A stretch of DNA of 64,000 nt from Mangrovivirga halotolerans (GTDB lineage: Bacteria > Bacteroidota > Bacteroidia > Cytophagales > Cyclobacteriaceae): positions 620,001-684,000 of the forward strand of contig NZ_JAPFQN010000005.1 of assembly GCF_026241165.1 (NCBI RefSeq), read 5' to 3'. Below the pieces are notes generated by a model, which had not been told where the DNA came from, did not search any database, and was given only the letters and a program-made list of their open reading frames with translations. Position 1 is the first letter of the stretch, and every line of letters starts with the position of its first letter. Of this stretch, positions 42,338 to 50,678 are shown piece by piece. A program made the translations under genes and the position numbers.

Positions 42338-42366
42338 ATAAAAAAAGCCCTCAAATGAGGGCTTCA
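42338..42366 (-). terminator. Intrinsic terminator after rplT
   Basis: On the minus strand AAGCCCTCA pairs perfectly with TGAGGGCTT and is followed by seven T. It directly precedes the start codon of the MazG-like gene. Confidence 0.87.
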
Positions 42367-42387
42367 ATAATAAGAAATATTTTCGAA

Positions 42388-42732
42388 TTATTTAAGTTTC
42401 TCTACTATCGCTTTGAACGCTTCAGGATGATTCATTGCAAGATCTGCAAGAACCTTTCTGTCAAGCTCGATATCAGACTTCTTTAACTGTCCCATGAAAC
42501 GGCTGTAAGACATTCCGTGAACACGAGTACCAGCATTGATACGAGCGATCCAAAGCTTTCTGAAATCTCTTTTCTTAGCTTTTCTATCTCGGTAGGCATA
42601 TGACCAACCTTTTTCGACAGCATTTTTTGCTACTGTCCAAACATTTTTTCTGCGACCCCAATAACCTTTGGCCGACTTGAGCATCTTTTTTCTTCTTGCT
42701 CTTGATGCTACGTGATTTACTGATCTAGGCAT
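42388..42732 (-). CDS. rplT: 50S ribosomal protein L20
   Basis: A 114-residue 23S rRNA-binding assembly protein. [37 protein letters not shown] and RIAARxN-like [17 protein letters not shown] are diagnostic. It is the last gene of the thrS-infC-rpmI-rplT cluster. A short TTCGC-AGAG-GCGAA hairpin (42759-42772) lies in the 82-nt gap before it and could be a regulatory leader, though this is uncertain. Confidence 0.98.
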   Translation of the reverse strand: MPRSVNHVASRARRKKMLKSAKGYWGRRKNVWTVAKNAVEKGWSYAYRDRKAKKRDFRKLWIARINAGTRVHGMSYSRFMGQLKKSDIELDRKVLADLAMNHPEAFKAIVEKLK

Positions 42733-42814
42733 AAATTTTTGCTTTTTGAATAGTGGTGTTCGCCTCTGCGAAACTTAACTAACCAATACCCGGGTTTAAC
42801 AATTTAACCAATTA

Positions 42815-43009
42815 TTAGATGTTTAAAAGTTCGCGTACTCTTGGTACGTCAGACTTGTGTACTAAAGCCATTTTAGTAAGGCTACGCTTTTGCTTGGTTT
42901 CCTTTTTTGTAAGGATGTGGCTTTTGAAAGCATGCTTTCTTTTGATCTTGCCAGTACCAGTAAGCTTAAACCTTTTCTTAGCTCCAGATGTAGTTTTTAC
43001 TTTAGGCAT
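42815..43009 (-). CDS. rpmI: 50S ribosomal protein L35
   Basis: A 64-residue basic protein beginning [20 protein letters not shown], the family signature, followed by the [14 protein letters not shown] motif. It lies 26 nt after infC, as expected. Confidence 0.98.
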   Translation of the reverse strand: MPKVKTTSGAKKRFKLTGTGKIKRKHAFKSHILTKKETKQKRSLTKMALVHKSDVPRVRELLNI

Positions 43010-43035
43010 TTTACTACTTGTTTATTAATTAAATA

Positions 43036-43590
43036 TTATTTCTTCTTCTGAGCTTTAGGAGAAACAAAAAGTGTCATTCTTTTACCTTCAAGTTTAGGCA
43101 TTTGCTCTACCTTTCCAATGTCTTCTAAAGCTTGTGCAAATCTAAGGAGTAACAACTCGCCACGTTCCTTAAATACGATCGTCCTACCCACGAAATGAAC
43201 ATAAGCCTTAACCTTTGCTCCTTCCTTAAGGAAGTTTTTTGCGTGGTTTAACTTGAAATTAAAGTCATGATCATCAGTATTAGGACCGAACCTAATCTCC
43301 TTTACCACAGTTTTCTGGGCTTTGGCTTTAATTTCTTTTTGTTTCTTTTTTTGCTCGTATTTAAACTTCGAGTAATCAATAATCTTACACACAGGTGGAT
43401 CTGCTTTTGGAGAAATCTCTACGAGATCTAACCCTTGTTCTTCAGCCATTTTTAAGGCCTTATCAAGTGGATAAACATCTACGTCAACATTATCTCCTAC
43501 CACACGAACCTGACGTGCTCTGATCTTTGAATTTACTCTGTAAGGCTCTTCAACTCTTCCTCTGAAGGGCCTTCTTCCTCTTTTGGCGAT
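43036..43590 (-). CDS. infC: Translation initiation factor IF-3, AUC start codon
   Basis: IF-3 keeps ribosomal subunits apart and proofreads start-codon choice. The C-terminal domain ([25 protein letters not shown]) and the N-terminal domain ([18 protein letters not shown]) are clear. A GTG at 43503 would delete the conserved N-terminus. The frame remains open upstream with no ATG, GTG or TTG before an in-frame stop. The codon 5 nt after a perfect AAGGAGG (43596-43602) is ATC at 43588-43590, giving 184 residues, the normal length. infC is known to use non-AUG starts for autocontrol (AUU in E. coli). Confidence 0.93.
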   Translation of the reverse strand: MAKRGRRPFRGRVEEPYRVNSKIRARQVRVVGDNVDVDVYPLDKALKMAEEQGLDLVEISPKADPPVCKIIDYSKFKYEQKKKQKEIKAKAQKTVVKEIRFGPNTDDHDFNFKLNHAKNFLKEGAKVKAYVHFVGRTIVFKERGELLLLRFAQALEDIGKVEQMPKLEGKRMTLFVSPKAQKKK

Positions 43591-43595
43591 ATTAA

Positions 43596-43602
43596 CCTCC
43601 TT
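43596..43602 (-). promoter_or_regulatory. Strong ribosome-binding site that fixes the infC start
   Basis: AAGGAGG on the minus strand, 5 nt before the ATC codon. Full Shine-Dalgarno sequences are rare in this phylum, and here it compensates for the poor start codon. Confidence 0.8.
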
Positions 43603-43683
43603 CTTTTTAGTTAAAAATTATATTCAGGGTGCAAATATCTCAATAAATTACTTGAGTTAAAAGCATTCCCGACAATAAATATA

Positions 43684-45639
43684 TCAAGATTTCAATAATT
43701 CCTTACTTTTTACATCATTAATATGCTCAATAAATTCATCTATTGTCATTGAGCCAAGGTCACCTTCACCATGTTTTCTTACAGATATTTTACCTTCCTG
43801 AGCTTCTTTTTCTCCGGCTATGATCATATAAGGTATCTTTTTCACTTCAGCATCTCTGATTTTTCTACCGATCTTTTCATCTCTGTGATCGATAAAACCA
43901 TGAATATCCGCTGCTTGTAATTTCCTGAAAACTTCCTGTCCATAATCGGCGAATTTTTCACTAATCGGTAGAACAGCTATTTGCTCCGGAGCTAACCACA
44001 ATGGGAAATTACCTCCGCAGTGCTCTATTAAAACTGCTACGAATCTTTCCATTGATCCAAACGGAGCTCTATGGATCATTACCGGTCTGTGTCTGTTGTT
44101 ATCAGACCCTACATACTCCAATTCAAATCTTTCAGGCAGGTTATAATCAACCTGGATGGTACCAAGCTGCCAGCTTCGACCTAAAGCATCCTTAACCATA
44201 AAATCAAGCTTAGGACCATAGAAGGCTGCTTCTCCATACTCAACAATAGTCTTCAACCCTTTTTCGTCTGCAGCTTCCTGTATTTCTCTTTCTGCCCTGT
44301 CCCAAACTTCATCACCACCAATATACTTAGCCTTATTTTCAGGGTCTCTCAGTGAAACCTGCGCAGTATAATCTTCAAATCCAAGAGCATTAAAGACATA
44401 GAGTACCAGGTCAATTACTTTTATGAATTCTTCTTTTACCTGATCTGGTCTGCAAAAAATATGAGCATCATCCTGAGTAAATCCTCTTACTCTGGTTAAC
44501 CCGTGTAACTCACCACTTTGTTCATATCTATAAACAGTACCAAATTCCGCATATCTTACCGGAAGATCCTTGTAAGATCTTGGCTTTGACTTATAAATCT
44601 CACAGTGGTGTGGGCAATTCATTGGCTTAAGCATGAATTCCTCTCCTTCATGAGGAGTTTGAATGGGCTTAAATGAATCTTCACCATACTTTTCATAATG
44701 ACCACTTGTAATATATAGCTGCTTATGGCCTATATGCGGAGTAACAACAGGATCATACCCTGCTTTTACCTGTGCTTTTTTCAGAAAGCTTTCTAATCTG
44801 TCTCGTAGAACGGCTCCTTTAGGCAGCCATAAAGGTAATCCTAGCCCTACTTTCTCACTAAATGTAAAAAGCTCCAGCTCTTTACCTAGTTTTCTATGGT
44901 CTCTCTTTTTAGCTTCTTCAAGGCGTTCTAAGTATTCTTTTAGCTCTTTTTGCTTAGGAAAAGAAATACCATAAATCCTTGTCAGCTGTTTATTATTCTC
45001 ATCACCTCTCCAATAAGCACCAGCTACATTTAATAATTTAACTGCTTTTACAAATCCGGTATGTGGGATGTGTGGTCCTCTGCACAAATCAGTGAAATTA
45101 CCCTGAGTGTAGAAAGTTATAGAGCCATCCTCCAGGCCATCTATTAATTCGAGTTTATATTCATCACCTTTTTCCTGATAATATTTTATCGCATTATCCT
45201 TAGAGATTTCTTTTCGGTCAAAAACATTCTTTTGTCTTGCCAGCTCCAAAAATTTCTTCTCAACTTTTTCAAGGTCCTGCTCTCCGAATTCTATATCTCC
45301 AAAATCAATGTCGTAATAAAATCCATTTTCGATAGGCGGACCAATTCCTAATTTAATACCAGGATACAGGTCTTCCAGAGCTTCGGCCAGAAGGTGAGCT
45401 GAAGAATGCCAAAAAGCATACTTCCCTCCTTCATCGTTCCAGGTAAGAAGCTGAACGTCGGCATCTCTATCAATCGCACGGTCTGCATCCCAGATCTCAC
45501 CATTTACTTTTGCGGCCAGAACGTTTCTAGCCAGGCCTTCACTTATACTTTTAGCAACATCCATACTACTGGATCCTTTGGAAAACTCTTTTACAGTCCC
45601 ATCAGGCAAAGTGATTTTTATCTGCTCTGTATTACTCAT
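43684..45639 (-). CDS. thrS: Threonyl-tRNA synthetase
   Basis: A 651-residue class II synthetase with TGS domain ([16 protein letters not shown]), editing domain ([12 protein letters not shown], with the HxxxH-type zinc/editing motif), catalytic core with zinc ligands ([12 protein letters not shown]), motif 2 ([26 protein letters not shown]) and the C-terminal anticodon-binding domain. It starts 4 nt after the TPR lipoprotein stop and precedes infC, a conserved order. Confidence 0.98.
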   Translation of the reverse strand: MSNTEQIKITLPDGTVKEFSKGSSSMDVAKSISEGLARNVLAAKVNGEIWDADRAIDRDADVQLLTWNDEGGKYAFWHSSAHLLAEALEDLYPGIKLGIGPPIENGFYYDIDFGDIEFGEQDLEKVEKKFLELARQKNVFDRKEISKDNAIKYYQEKGDEYKLELIDGLEDGSITFYTQGNFTDLCRGPHIPHTGFVKAVKLLNVAGAYWRGDENNKQLTRIYGISFPKQKELKEYLERLEEAKKRDHRKLGKELELFTFSEKVGLGLPLWLPKGAVLRDRLESFLKKAQVKAGYDPVVTPHIGHKQLYITSGHYEKYGEDSFKPIQTPHEGEEFMLKPMNCPHHCEIYKSKPRSYKDLPVRYAEFGTVYRYEQSGELHGLTRVRGFTQDDAHIFCRPDQVKEEFIKVIDLVLYVFNALGFEDYTAQVSLRDPENKAKYIGGDEVWDRAEREIQEAADEKGLKTIVEYGEAAFYGPKLDFMVKDALGRSWQLGTIQVDYNLPERFELEYVGSDNNRHRPVMIHRAPFGSMERFVAVLIEHCGGNFPLWLAPEQIAVLPISEKFADYGQEVFRKLQAADIHGFIDHRDEKIGRKIRDAEVKKIPYMIIAGEKEAQEGKISVRKHGEGDLGSMTIDEFIEHINDVKSKELLKS

Positions 45640-45643
45640 TTTA

Positions 45644-46777
45644 TTAATTATTCAAATCTAAACTTTTTGGTTTCAGCGGCTGGGAAGACAAGCTATCGAT
45701 TCTCCTTTGCCGTTGTTGCCAGCGCAAATATAAAGCAATTTTTTCTTCAATTGCCTCCTTCCCCGCAATCGCTTCCTCATTATCGGGAAATCTTTCTATG
45801 ATGTTGTTATAAACTGCCAATGCTTCTTTTGTTCTGCCCAAAATACTCAGAGATTCAGCTTTCGATAAAGATGCTGGTATCCACTGAGCACTAGTTTCAG
45901 GTATGCGCTCATAATATTCAATTGAAGAAAGGTACTTCCGTCTTTCCTTCATCCAGTCACCTGCTTGTTTAATAAGCAAAACATTAAATTCACCTCTGTT
46001 TTTAAGACTATCCACTTTTGAAAAGAAGAAATCTGCATCTCCTGAGGCAAGTTTTGTTTTAATAAAAAGATAATTTAATTCTTCGTTTTCACTTATTGTT
46101 GATTGTGGAAATTGATCGAAATATTTTAAAGCCTCTTCTACCTTTCCTTGCTCAAGACTTATCTGAATTAATTTTAATGGCCCTGAAATAAGTTTGGAAT
46201 CCATTTTAATGGCCTTATTAAAGTCATTTATCGCTCTCCCGGTATCCCCTTCTACTAAAGCAATTTCTCCACTCAATAAATGAAATTCAGCATTTGCAGG
46301 TTGCAGTTTTTTTGCATCTTCAATACTGGTTCTGGCTAAAGAAGGCTTTTCTAATTCTAAATAGTTACTTGCTAGCACTGATCTCAATTCCGGTGAATAA
46401 GGAAGTTTATTTTCAGCTTTTAAAGCAAAAAACAATGACCTGGTGACAAAACCCTTTTTGTGTAAAACATCAGCTTTTAATAAATAGTAATTACCATCAC
46501 TACTATCAAGAGCAAGAGCTTTATCAATTTGCTCTAAAGCATCTGTATATTCTCCACTTGTTCTGAGAGCTTCTGCTTTAAGGTAATAATTTTCGGGATT
46601 GTTTGGGTTCAAAGCAATTCTTTCCTCAAGGAATTTTATCTTTTCTTCAGTTTCAGGAAATACATTTTTATCAAACTCCACTAACCGCTCAGAGCTATAT
46701 TCCCTCTGACATGAGGTTCCTGAAATAATAATCAGGTTAATTAAAACAGTAAAGAATAAAAATTGATTTTTAAGCAT
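45644..46777 (-). CDS. TPR-repeat lipoprotein
   Basis: A 377-residue lipoprotein ([20 protein letters not shown], lipobox ending at GTSC with Cys23). At least seven TPR-like units follow between about residues 55 and 355 (for example [20 protein letters not shown]). Its function is unknown; TPR lipoproteins scaffold envelope complexes. It sits between the DUF5686 gene (23 nt) and thrS (4 nt), so an envelope gene leads directly into a translation operon. Confidence 0.85.
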   Translation of the reverse strand: MLKNQFLFFTVLINLIIISGTSCQREYSSERLVEFDKNVFPETEEKIKFLEERIALNPNNPENYYLKAEALRTSGEYTDALEQIDKALALDSSDGNYYLLKADVLHKKGFVTRSLFFALKAENKLPYSPELRSVLASNYLELEKPSLARTSIEDAKKLQPANAEFHLLSGEIALVEGDTGRAINDFNKAIKMDSKLISGPLKLIQISLEQGKVEEALKYFDQFPQSTISENEELNYLFIKTKLASGDADFFFSKVDSLKNRGEFNVLLIKQAGDWMKERRKYLSSIEYYERIPETSAQWIPASLSKAESLSILGRTKEALAVYNNIIERFPDNEEAIAGKEAIEEKIALYLRWQQRQRRIDSLSSQPLKPKSLDLNN

Positions 46778-46800
46778 AATAATATATAGAATCGAATGTT

Positions 46801-49311
46801 CTATAAAATAAACTGGAAACTCACTTTAACACCAAATTTATCTACGTTTGGATTATATAAATAGTTGAGTCTGTGATAAAAATCAACTCGAATGAATTTT
46901 AATATATTTTCCACGCCATAACCTATCTCAGCATACGGTTTATTTTCTCTAAAGGTACCAAAGGTACTTACTGGCTCTCCTGAAGGAGTGAATTCCGCCA
47001 TGATATCAAAATTATCCTGCTCTAATGTCCCATAAACAACGTTAGCATTAAATAGGAGTCGCCATTTTAATTTTTTAAGAAGTGGTATCCTATTAAGAAT
47101 CAACCCTTCAAAGGAATGTGAGTATCTAAATGAAACAAACTGATCACTCACAAACTCGTAGTTATTCATCAGGTTAAAAGCTGCAGTACTATAAAAGAAA
47201 CTCTCATTACCTAAATGTATTTCCAATAATGGGTAAGGCAATGGATTGAATATTTTCCCTGCAGTAAGCTTGTATCTTGAAGTCCCTAAACTACCCAGTC
47301 GCAAATTTTGTGAGACATCAAACCTTAGTTTATGATACTCAAAATCACCACCCAAAAAGTCAGGTATACCATAAGTATATGATAATACAAAAGTTGGCCA
47401 TTTATATGAACCCAGACTGATCCTTCTATTGCCATCATATACGAACCTTTCATCTTTGGAAAATTTAGTTGTAATCTCTACTTCATTAGTAGTCCATTCT
47501 TCTTTTACAACTCCAGGCTCATTACTGTAAATGTTGTAATAGGCAAAATTAAACTCTGGATCAAAATGCTTATATCTAAATGCTATTTGCTGTTCAAAGC
47601 TTCTTGAAATTTGCCTGCTGAATTTGAAATTACCGTAACGATGGTAGTAGGGTCTCCTTAAAAATCCAAGTTTATTAAAAGTGTAGAAAACCGGGTTTGA
47701 AGAAATTTCATCTTTATCCAGGCCTGTTATTTCTACATCATAACCATACTCTCCCTCCAGAAAGGTCCACCTTTCTTTATTAAAAATATGTCTGACACTG
47801 GCGTTATATTTAAATTTTTCATCCTTAAAACCATAAGCTAAGTAGCCTCCCAAGATCCATTTTTCACTAAAATTGGTATTAGTTCTAAATCCTCCCCTCA
47901 ATCGGAACCCTTCAAGGTCATTAACTCCAATCAAAACAGCATATGGACCAATATCCACTTTGCCTACCTGGTAATAACCTGAAATAGCTGTCTCGACGAC
48001 ATCAATATAAGTTTTAACAATTGGTATATTTCTGATTGTATCAATCATTGAATAGACATTCAATTCAGCATCAGATAAAGGCTCATGCCTGTTTTCTTCC
48101 CAGTAATCATCTTCAAAACTTCTGTATTCAGGCTTAAGTTCAATCGCCTGATCATAAAATTTAGGGTCCCTGGGATCATTAACTACCCAGTTTTTATTAG
48201 ACACATAAAATTTAACCAGCATTCCTGCTGACCCGCTACTCAGTTCATCGACATCTATTGTAACTCGAGTTTTCTTTGGCAGCCAGGCTCCCTCCTTGGA
48301 GGGCAGAAGTTCCTGTTGGATTTTGATCTTCTCTATGAAGTTAAGATTAGCCGCTTTACCAATGGTTGCATCAATTTGCTTTAAAGCATAGGTGTCTTTT
48401 GTTATCCACATAGTACCCTTATAAGCAACATCCTGAGCCCTCTTTGGTTCAAAATCTATCTGATAACAAAAAAATGAATCCACCATCATGGAATCTATCA
48501 GGTAATAATCATAATAACCTTTCCATGAGTCTGCAAGTGGAGAAACTACTTCTTTATCCACTATAGTCATCCAGGAATCATAAAAATTATATTCCTGAAA
48601 TGAAGTACCTATGAATTGCGAAGTGAAGCTACCATCTGTTACCCCAACACCAGTGATCTTAGTTTTTCTAATCACTTCCTTTTTAATCAATGGATTATTT
48701 TTCACATAAAAATCACTGATTGACTCAGATATAAAAACAGGCAATATTGGCTTCCCGTCTTCTCCGGCAATACGATCGAGGCTATCTAGTACGATAGCGA
48801 TCTCTTGCATAACCTTCTTTTGCCTCAATTTTTCAGAGATCTTGTTAACATCTATTTCGATTTTAGCATATGACTCATATTCATATGCTTCAAGATTTCT
48901 TTTATCATTCTTTTCCTTTGCCTCAATTACTTTCCTCATTATTGGATAAGAGGGATCTTCTCCTGCTGTTACAACCACTTCTTCAAGGGCAATCACATCG
49001 GGTTGTAACTGAAAATTCAGCTTTCCATTTTCAGGAACTACTTTAGTGCGGGGAATGAATCCAATGTAGCTGGCTTTTATACTATCTGTGGAATTACTGA
49101 TTTCTAATTCGTAATATCCATCAAAATCAGTAGTCGTCCCTTTGGTTGTACCTGGAATTGAAATATTCGCAAAAGGAATTGGATCTCCGTTTTCAGCATC
49201 AATCACTCTTCCCGAAACTGTTGTTTGGGCAAATAAATCCATATTGAAACTGATGCTGAGCATCAATAACAATGGATAAATTATAAAATTGGATTTATTT
49301 GTAATCATCAA
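46801..49311 (-). CDS. DUF5686 outer-membrane protein with carboxypeptidase-regulatory-like domain
   Basis: An 836-residue exported protein. After the signal peptide, residues 30-115 are a carboxypeptidase-D-regulatory-like domain (SGRVIDAENGDPIPFANISI, GTTTDFDGYYEL), then the DUF5686 part, which ends in alternating aromatic strands resembling a beta-barrel and terminates FGVKVSFQFIL. In TonB-dependent receptors the same N-terminal domain precedes the barrel, but here no plug is present. The function is unknown. MMITNKSNF is the start; a second ATG adjoins the first. Confidence 0.85.
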   Translation of the reverse strand: MMITNKSNFIIYPLLLMLSISFNMDLFAQTTVSGRVIDAENGDPIPFANISIPGTTKGTTTDFDGYYELEISNSTDSIKASYIGFIPRTKVVPENGKLNFQLQPDVIALEEVVVTAGEDPSYPIMRKVIEAKEKNDKRNLEAYEYESYAKIEIDVNKISEKLRQKKVMQEIAIVLDSLDRIAGEDGKPILPVFISESISDFYVKNNPLIKKEVIRKTKITGVGVTDGSFTSQFIGTSFQEYNFYDSWMTIVDKEVVSPLADSWKGYYDYYLIDSMMVDSFFCYQIDFEPKRAQDVAYKGTMWITKDTYALKQIDATIGKAANLNFIEKIKIQQELLPSKEGAWLPKKTRVTIDVDELSSGSAGMLVKFYVSNKNWVVNDPRDPKFYDQAIELKPEYRSFEDDYWEENRHEPLSDAELNVYSMIDTIRNIPIVKTYIDVVETAISGYYQVGKVDIGPYAVLIGVNDLEGFRLRGGFRTNTNFSEKWILGGYLAYGFKDEKFKYNASVRHIFNKERWTFLEGEYGYDVEITGLDKDEISSNPVFYTFNKLGFLRRPYYHRYGNFKFSRQISRSFEQQIAFRYKHFDPEFNFAYYNIYSNEPGVVKEEWTTNEVEITTKFSKDERFVYDGNRRISLGSYKWPTFVLSYTYGIPDFLGGDFEYHKLRFDVSQNLRLGSLGTSRYKLTAGKIFNPLPYPLLEIHLGNESFFYSTAAFNLMNNYEFVSDQFVSFRYSHSFEGLILNRIPLLKKLKWRLLFNANVVYGTLEQDNFDIMAEFTPSGEPVSTFGTFRENKPYAEIGYGVENILKFIRVDFYHRLNYLYNPNVDKFGVKVSFQFIL

Positions 49312-49333
49312 GCAAGATTAGTAATAAAAAATT

Positions 49334-49996
49334 TTACTTTCCAATATTTATTGGTTGTCTTTCACCTAAATGTTCAGGTTGAGTGTTCAAAATATAAAGA
49401 TCTGCATACATAGCAGTTCTGGCAAGGACTTCTCTGCTCCTTACAAAAAAACTTTCCTTTAAAGGTACTTCTTCAGCGGCAAATGCCTGTGCTTTGATAT
49501 TATATTTTTTACTGATTTGTAACGCACGGTAGGCATGAAATTCCTGAGTTATAATCACAATAGAATCCTGACCAAATATTTTCCTTGCTCTAACCACAGA
49601 ATCCAGCGTTCTGAATCCTGCGAAATCAAATGTAATGGCCTTATGAGGTACCCCCTTCTCAATCAAAGCCTGATACATATATCTTGGCTCGTTATAGGAT
49701 TGGTATTTATTATCTCCGCTTACTATCAAATGCTTTACTTTTCCACTGTGATACAAATCCGCGGCTGCCTTTATTCTTTTATTAAAAAATGGATTCTCAC
49801 CACCCTGAATAAGAAATTTACTCGTACCTAAAACCAATCCTACTTTAGTTTCAGTAAGATCATTTTTTGAAAACACGAGATCTTGTTTATTCATCCAAAC
49901 AACCATTAAATTGGTTATTAAGATAACAAACAGTGATATCAAGAATGCCCAAAGACTGATTTTAAAGATTTTTTTTATAACAGGGTTTAATTTCAT
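49334..49996 (-). CDS. SanA/YdcF-family membrane protein (DUF218)
   Basis: A 220-residue protein with one N-terminal transmembrane helix (about 13-34) and a DUF218 domain: VGLVLGTSKFLIQGGENPFF, KVKHLIVSGDNKYQ, GFRTLDSVVRA and IITQEFHAYRALQIS. SanA homologues affect the envelope barrier to vancomycin in enteric bacteria; the biochemical activity is unresolved. It overlaps trmH by 4 bp, which indicates translational coupling. Confidence 0.88.
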   Translation of the reverse strand: MKLNPVIKKIFKISLWAFLISLFVILITNLMVVWMNKQDLVFSKNDLTETKVGLVLGTSKFLIQGGENPFFNKRIKAAADLYHSGKVKHLIVSGDNKYQSYNEPRYMYQALIEKGVPHKAITFDFAGFRTLDSVVRARKIFGQDSIVIITQEFHAYRALQISKKYNIKAQAFAAEEVPLKESFFVRSREVLARTAMYADLYILNTQPEHLGERQPINIGK

Positions 49997-50673
49997 GTTT
50001 TAAAAAACTCCTTTTCTAAAAGGTCAGATTTACTATATGACATTTTATACCATTTATATCTGATCTCTTCTTTCTCAGTTTCAGATAGGTAAAAATCAAC
50101 CTTTCTATTTTTTAGTTTTTGTATACAATCATACAATATTAAAGCACCACTAACTGATAAATTAAAACTTTCAGTGAATCCATACATAGGAATTTTAATA
50201 CTGAAGTCAGCCATTTCTATAGCCTGATCACTTAGTCCGTGTTTTTCATGCCCCAACAAAAATGCTGTCTTACCATCAGGCTCAAATTCATTTAATTCGT
50301 AGGCTCCTTCATGAGGAGATGTAGCGCAAATTTTATATCCTTTTTCCTTTAAAGAAGTAATACAATATTTAATATTATTTGTATCGCTTTTATCGTAGCG
50401 ATAGATATCCATCCATTTCGACGCACCTTTTACAATGTTTCTGTTTACAGAAAATTTATTTTCCTGCTCTACAATATGCACATCTTGTAAACCGAGACAT
50501 TCACATGTCCTTAAAACAGCACTGGCATTTTGAGATTGATAAATATCTTCCAGAACTACAGTTAGGTAACGAGTGCGAAAGTCAAGAATCTCTTCGATTA
50601 ATGACTTTCGCTTTTCTGTTACAAAATTTGATAAATGATTTAAAAAATCTTTTCTGGAATTAAAATTATCCAT
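49993..50673 (-). CDS. trmH: tRNA (guanosine-18-2'-O)-methyltransferase TrmH
   Basis: A 226-residue SPOUT enzyme. N-terminal VLEDIYQSQNASAVLRTCECLGLQ, central FLLGHEKHGLS and C-terminal FNLSVSGALILYDC are TrmH motifs. It methylates Gm18 in the tRNA D-loop. It differs from the 23 kb SpoU paralogue in lacking the N-terminal substrate domain and in having a C-terminal extension. It starts 5 nt after parC. Confidence 0.9.
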   Translation of the reverse strand: MDNFNSRKDFLNHLSNFVTEKRKSLIEEILDFRTRYLTVVLEDIYQSQNASAVLRTCECLGLQDVHIVEQENKFSVNRNIVKGASKWMDIYRYDKSDTNNIKYCITSLKEKGYKICATSPHEGAYELNEFEPDGKTAFLLGHEKHGLSDQAIEMADFSIKIPMYGFTESFNLSVSGALILYDCIQKLKNRKVDFYLSETEKEEIRYKWYKMSYSKSDLLEKEFFKT

Positions 50674-50678
50674 TTATG

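Noticed and set aside
42329-42367. 13-residue extension of the MazG-like protein
   Set aside because: This start lies inside the perfect rplT terminator hairpin.
45406-45801. 131-codon plus-strand frame across the thrS 5' end and TPR lipoprotein 3' end
   Set aside because: Overlaps two supported minus-strand genes entirely, and no ribosome-binding site or family match is seen.
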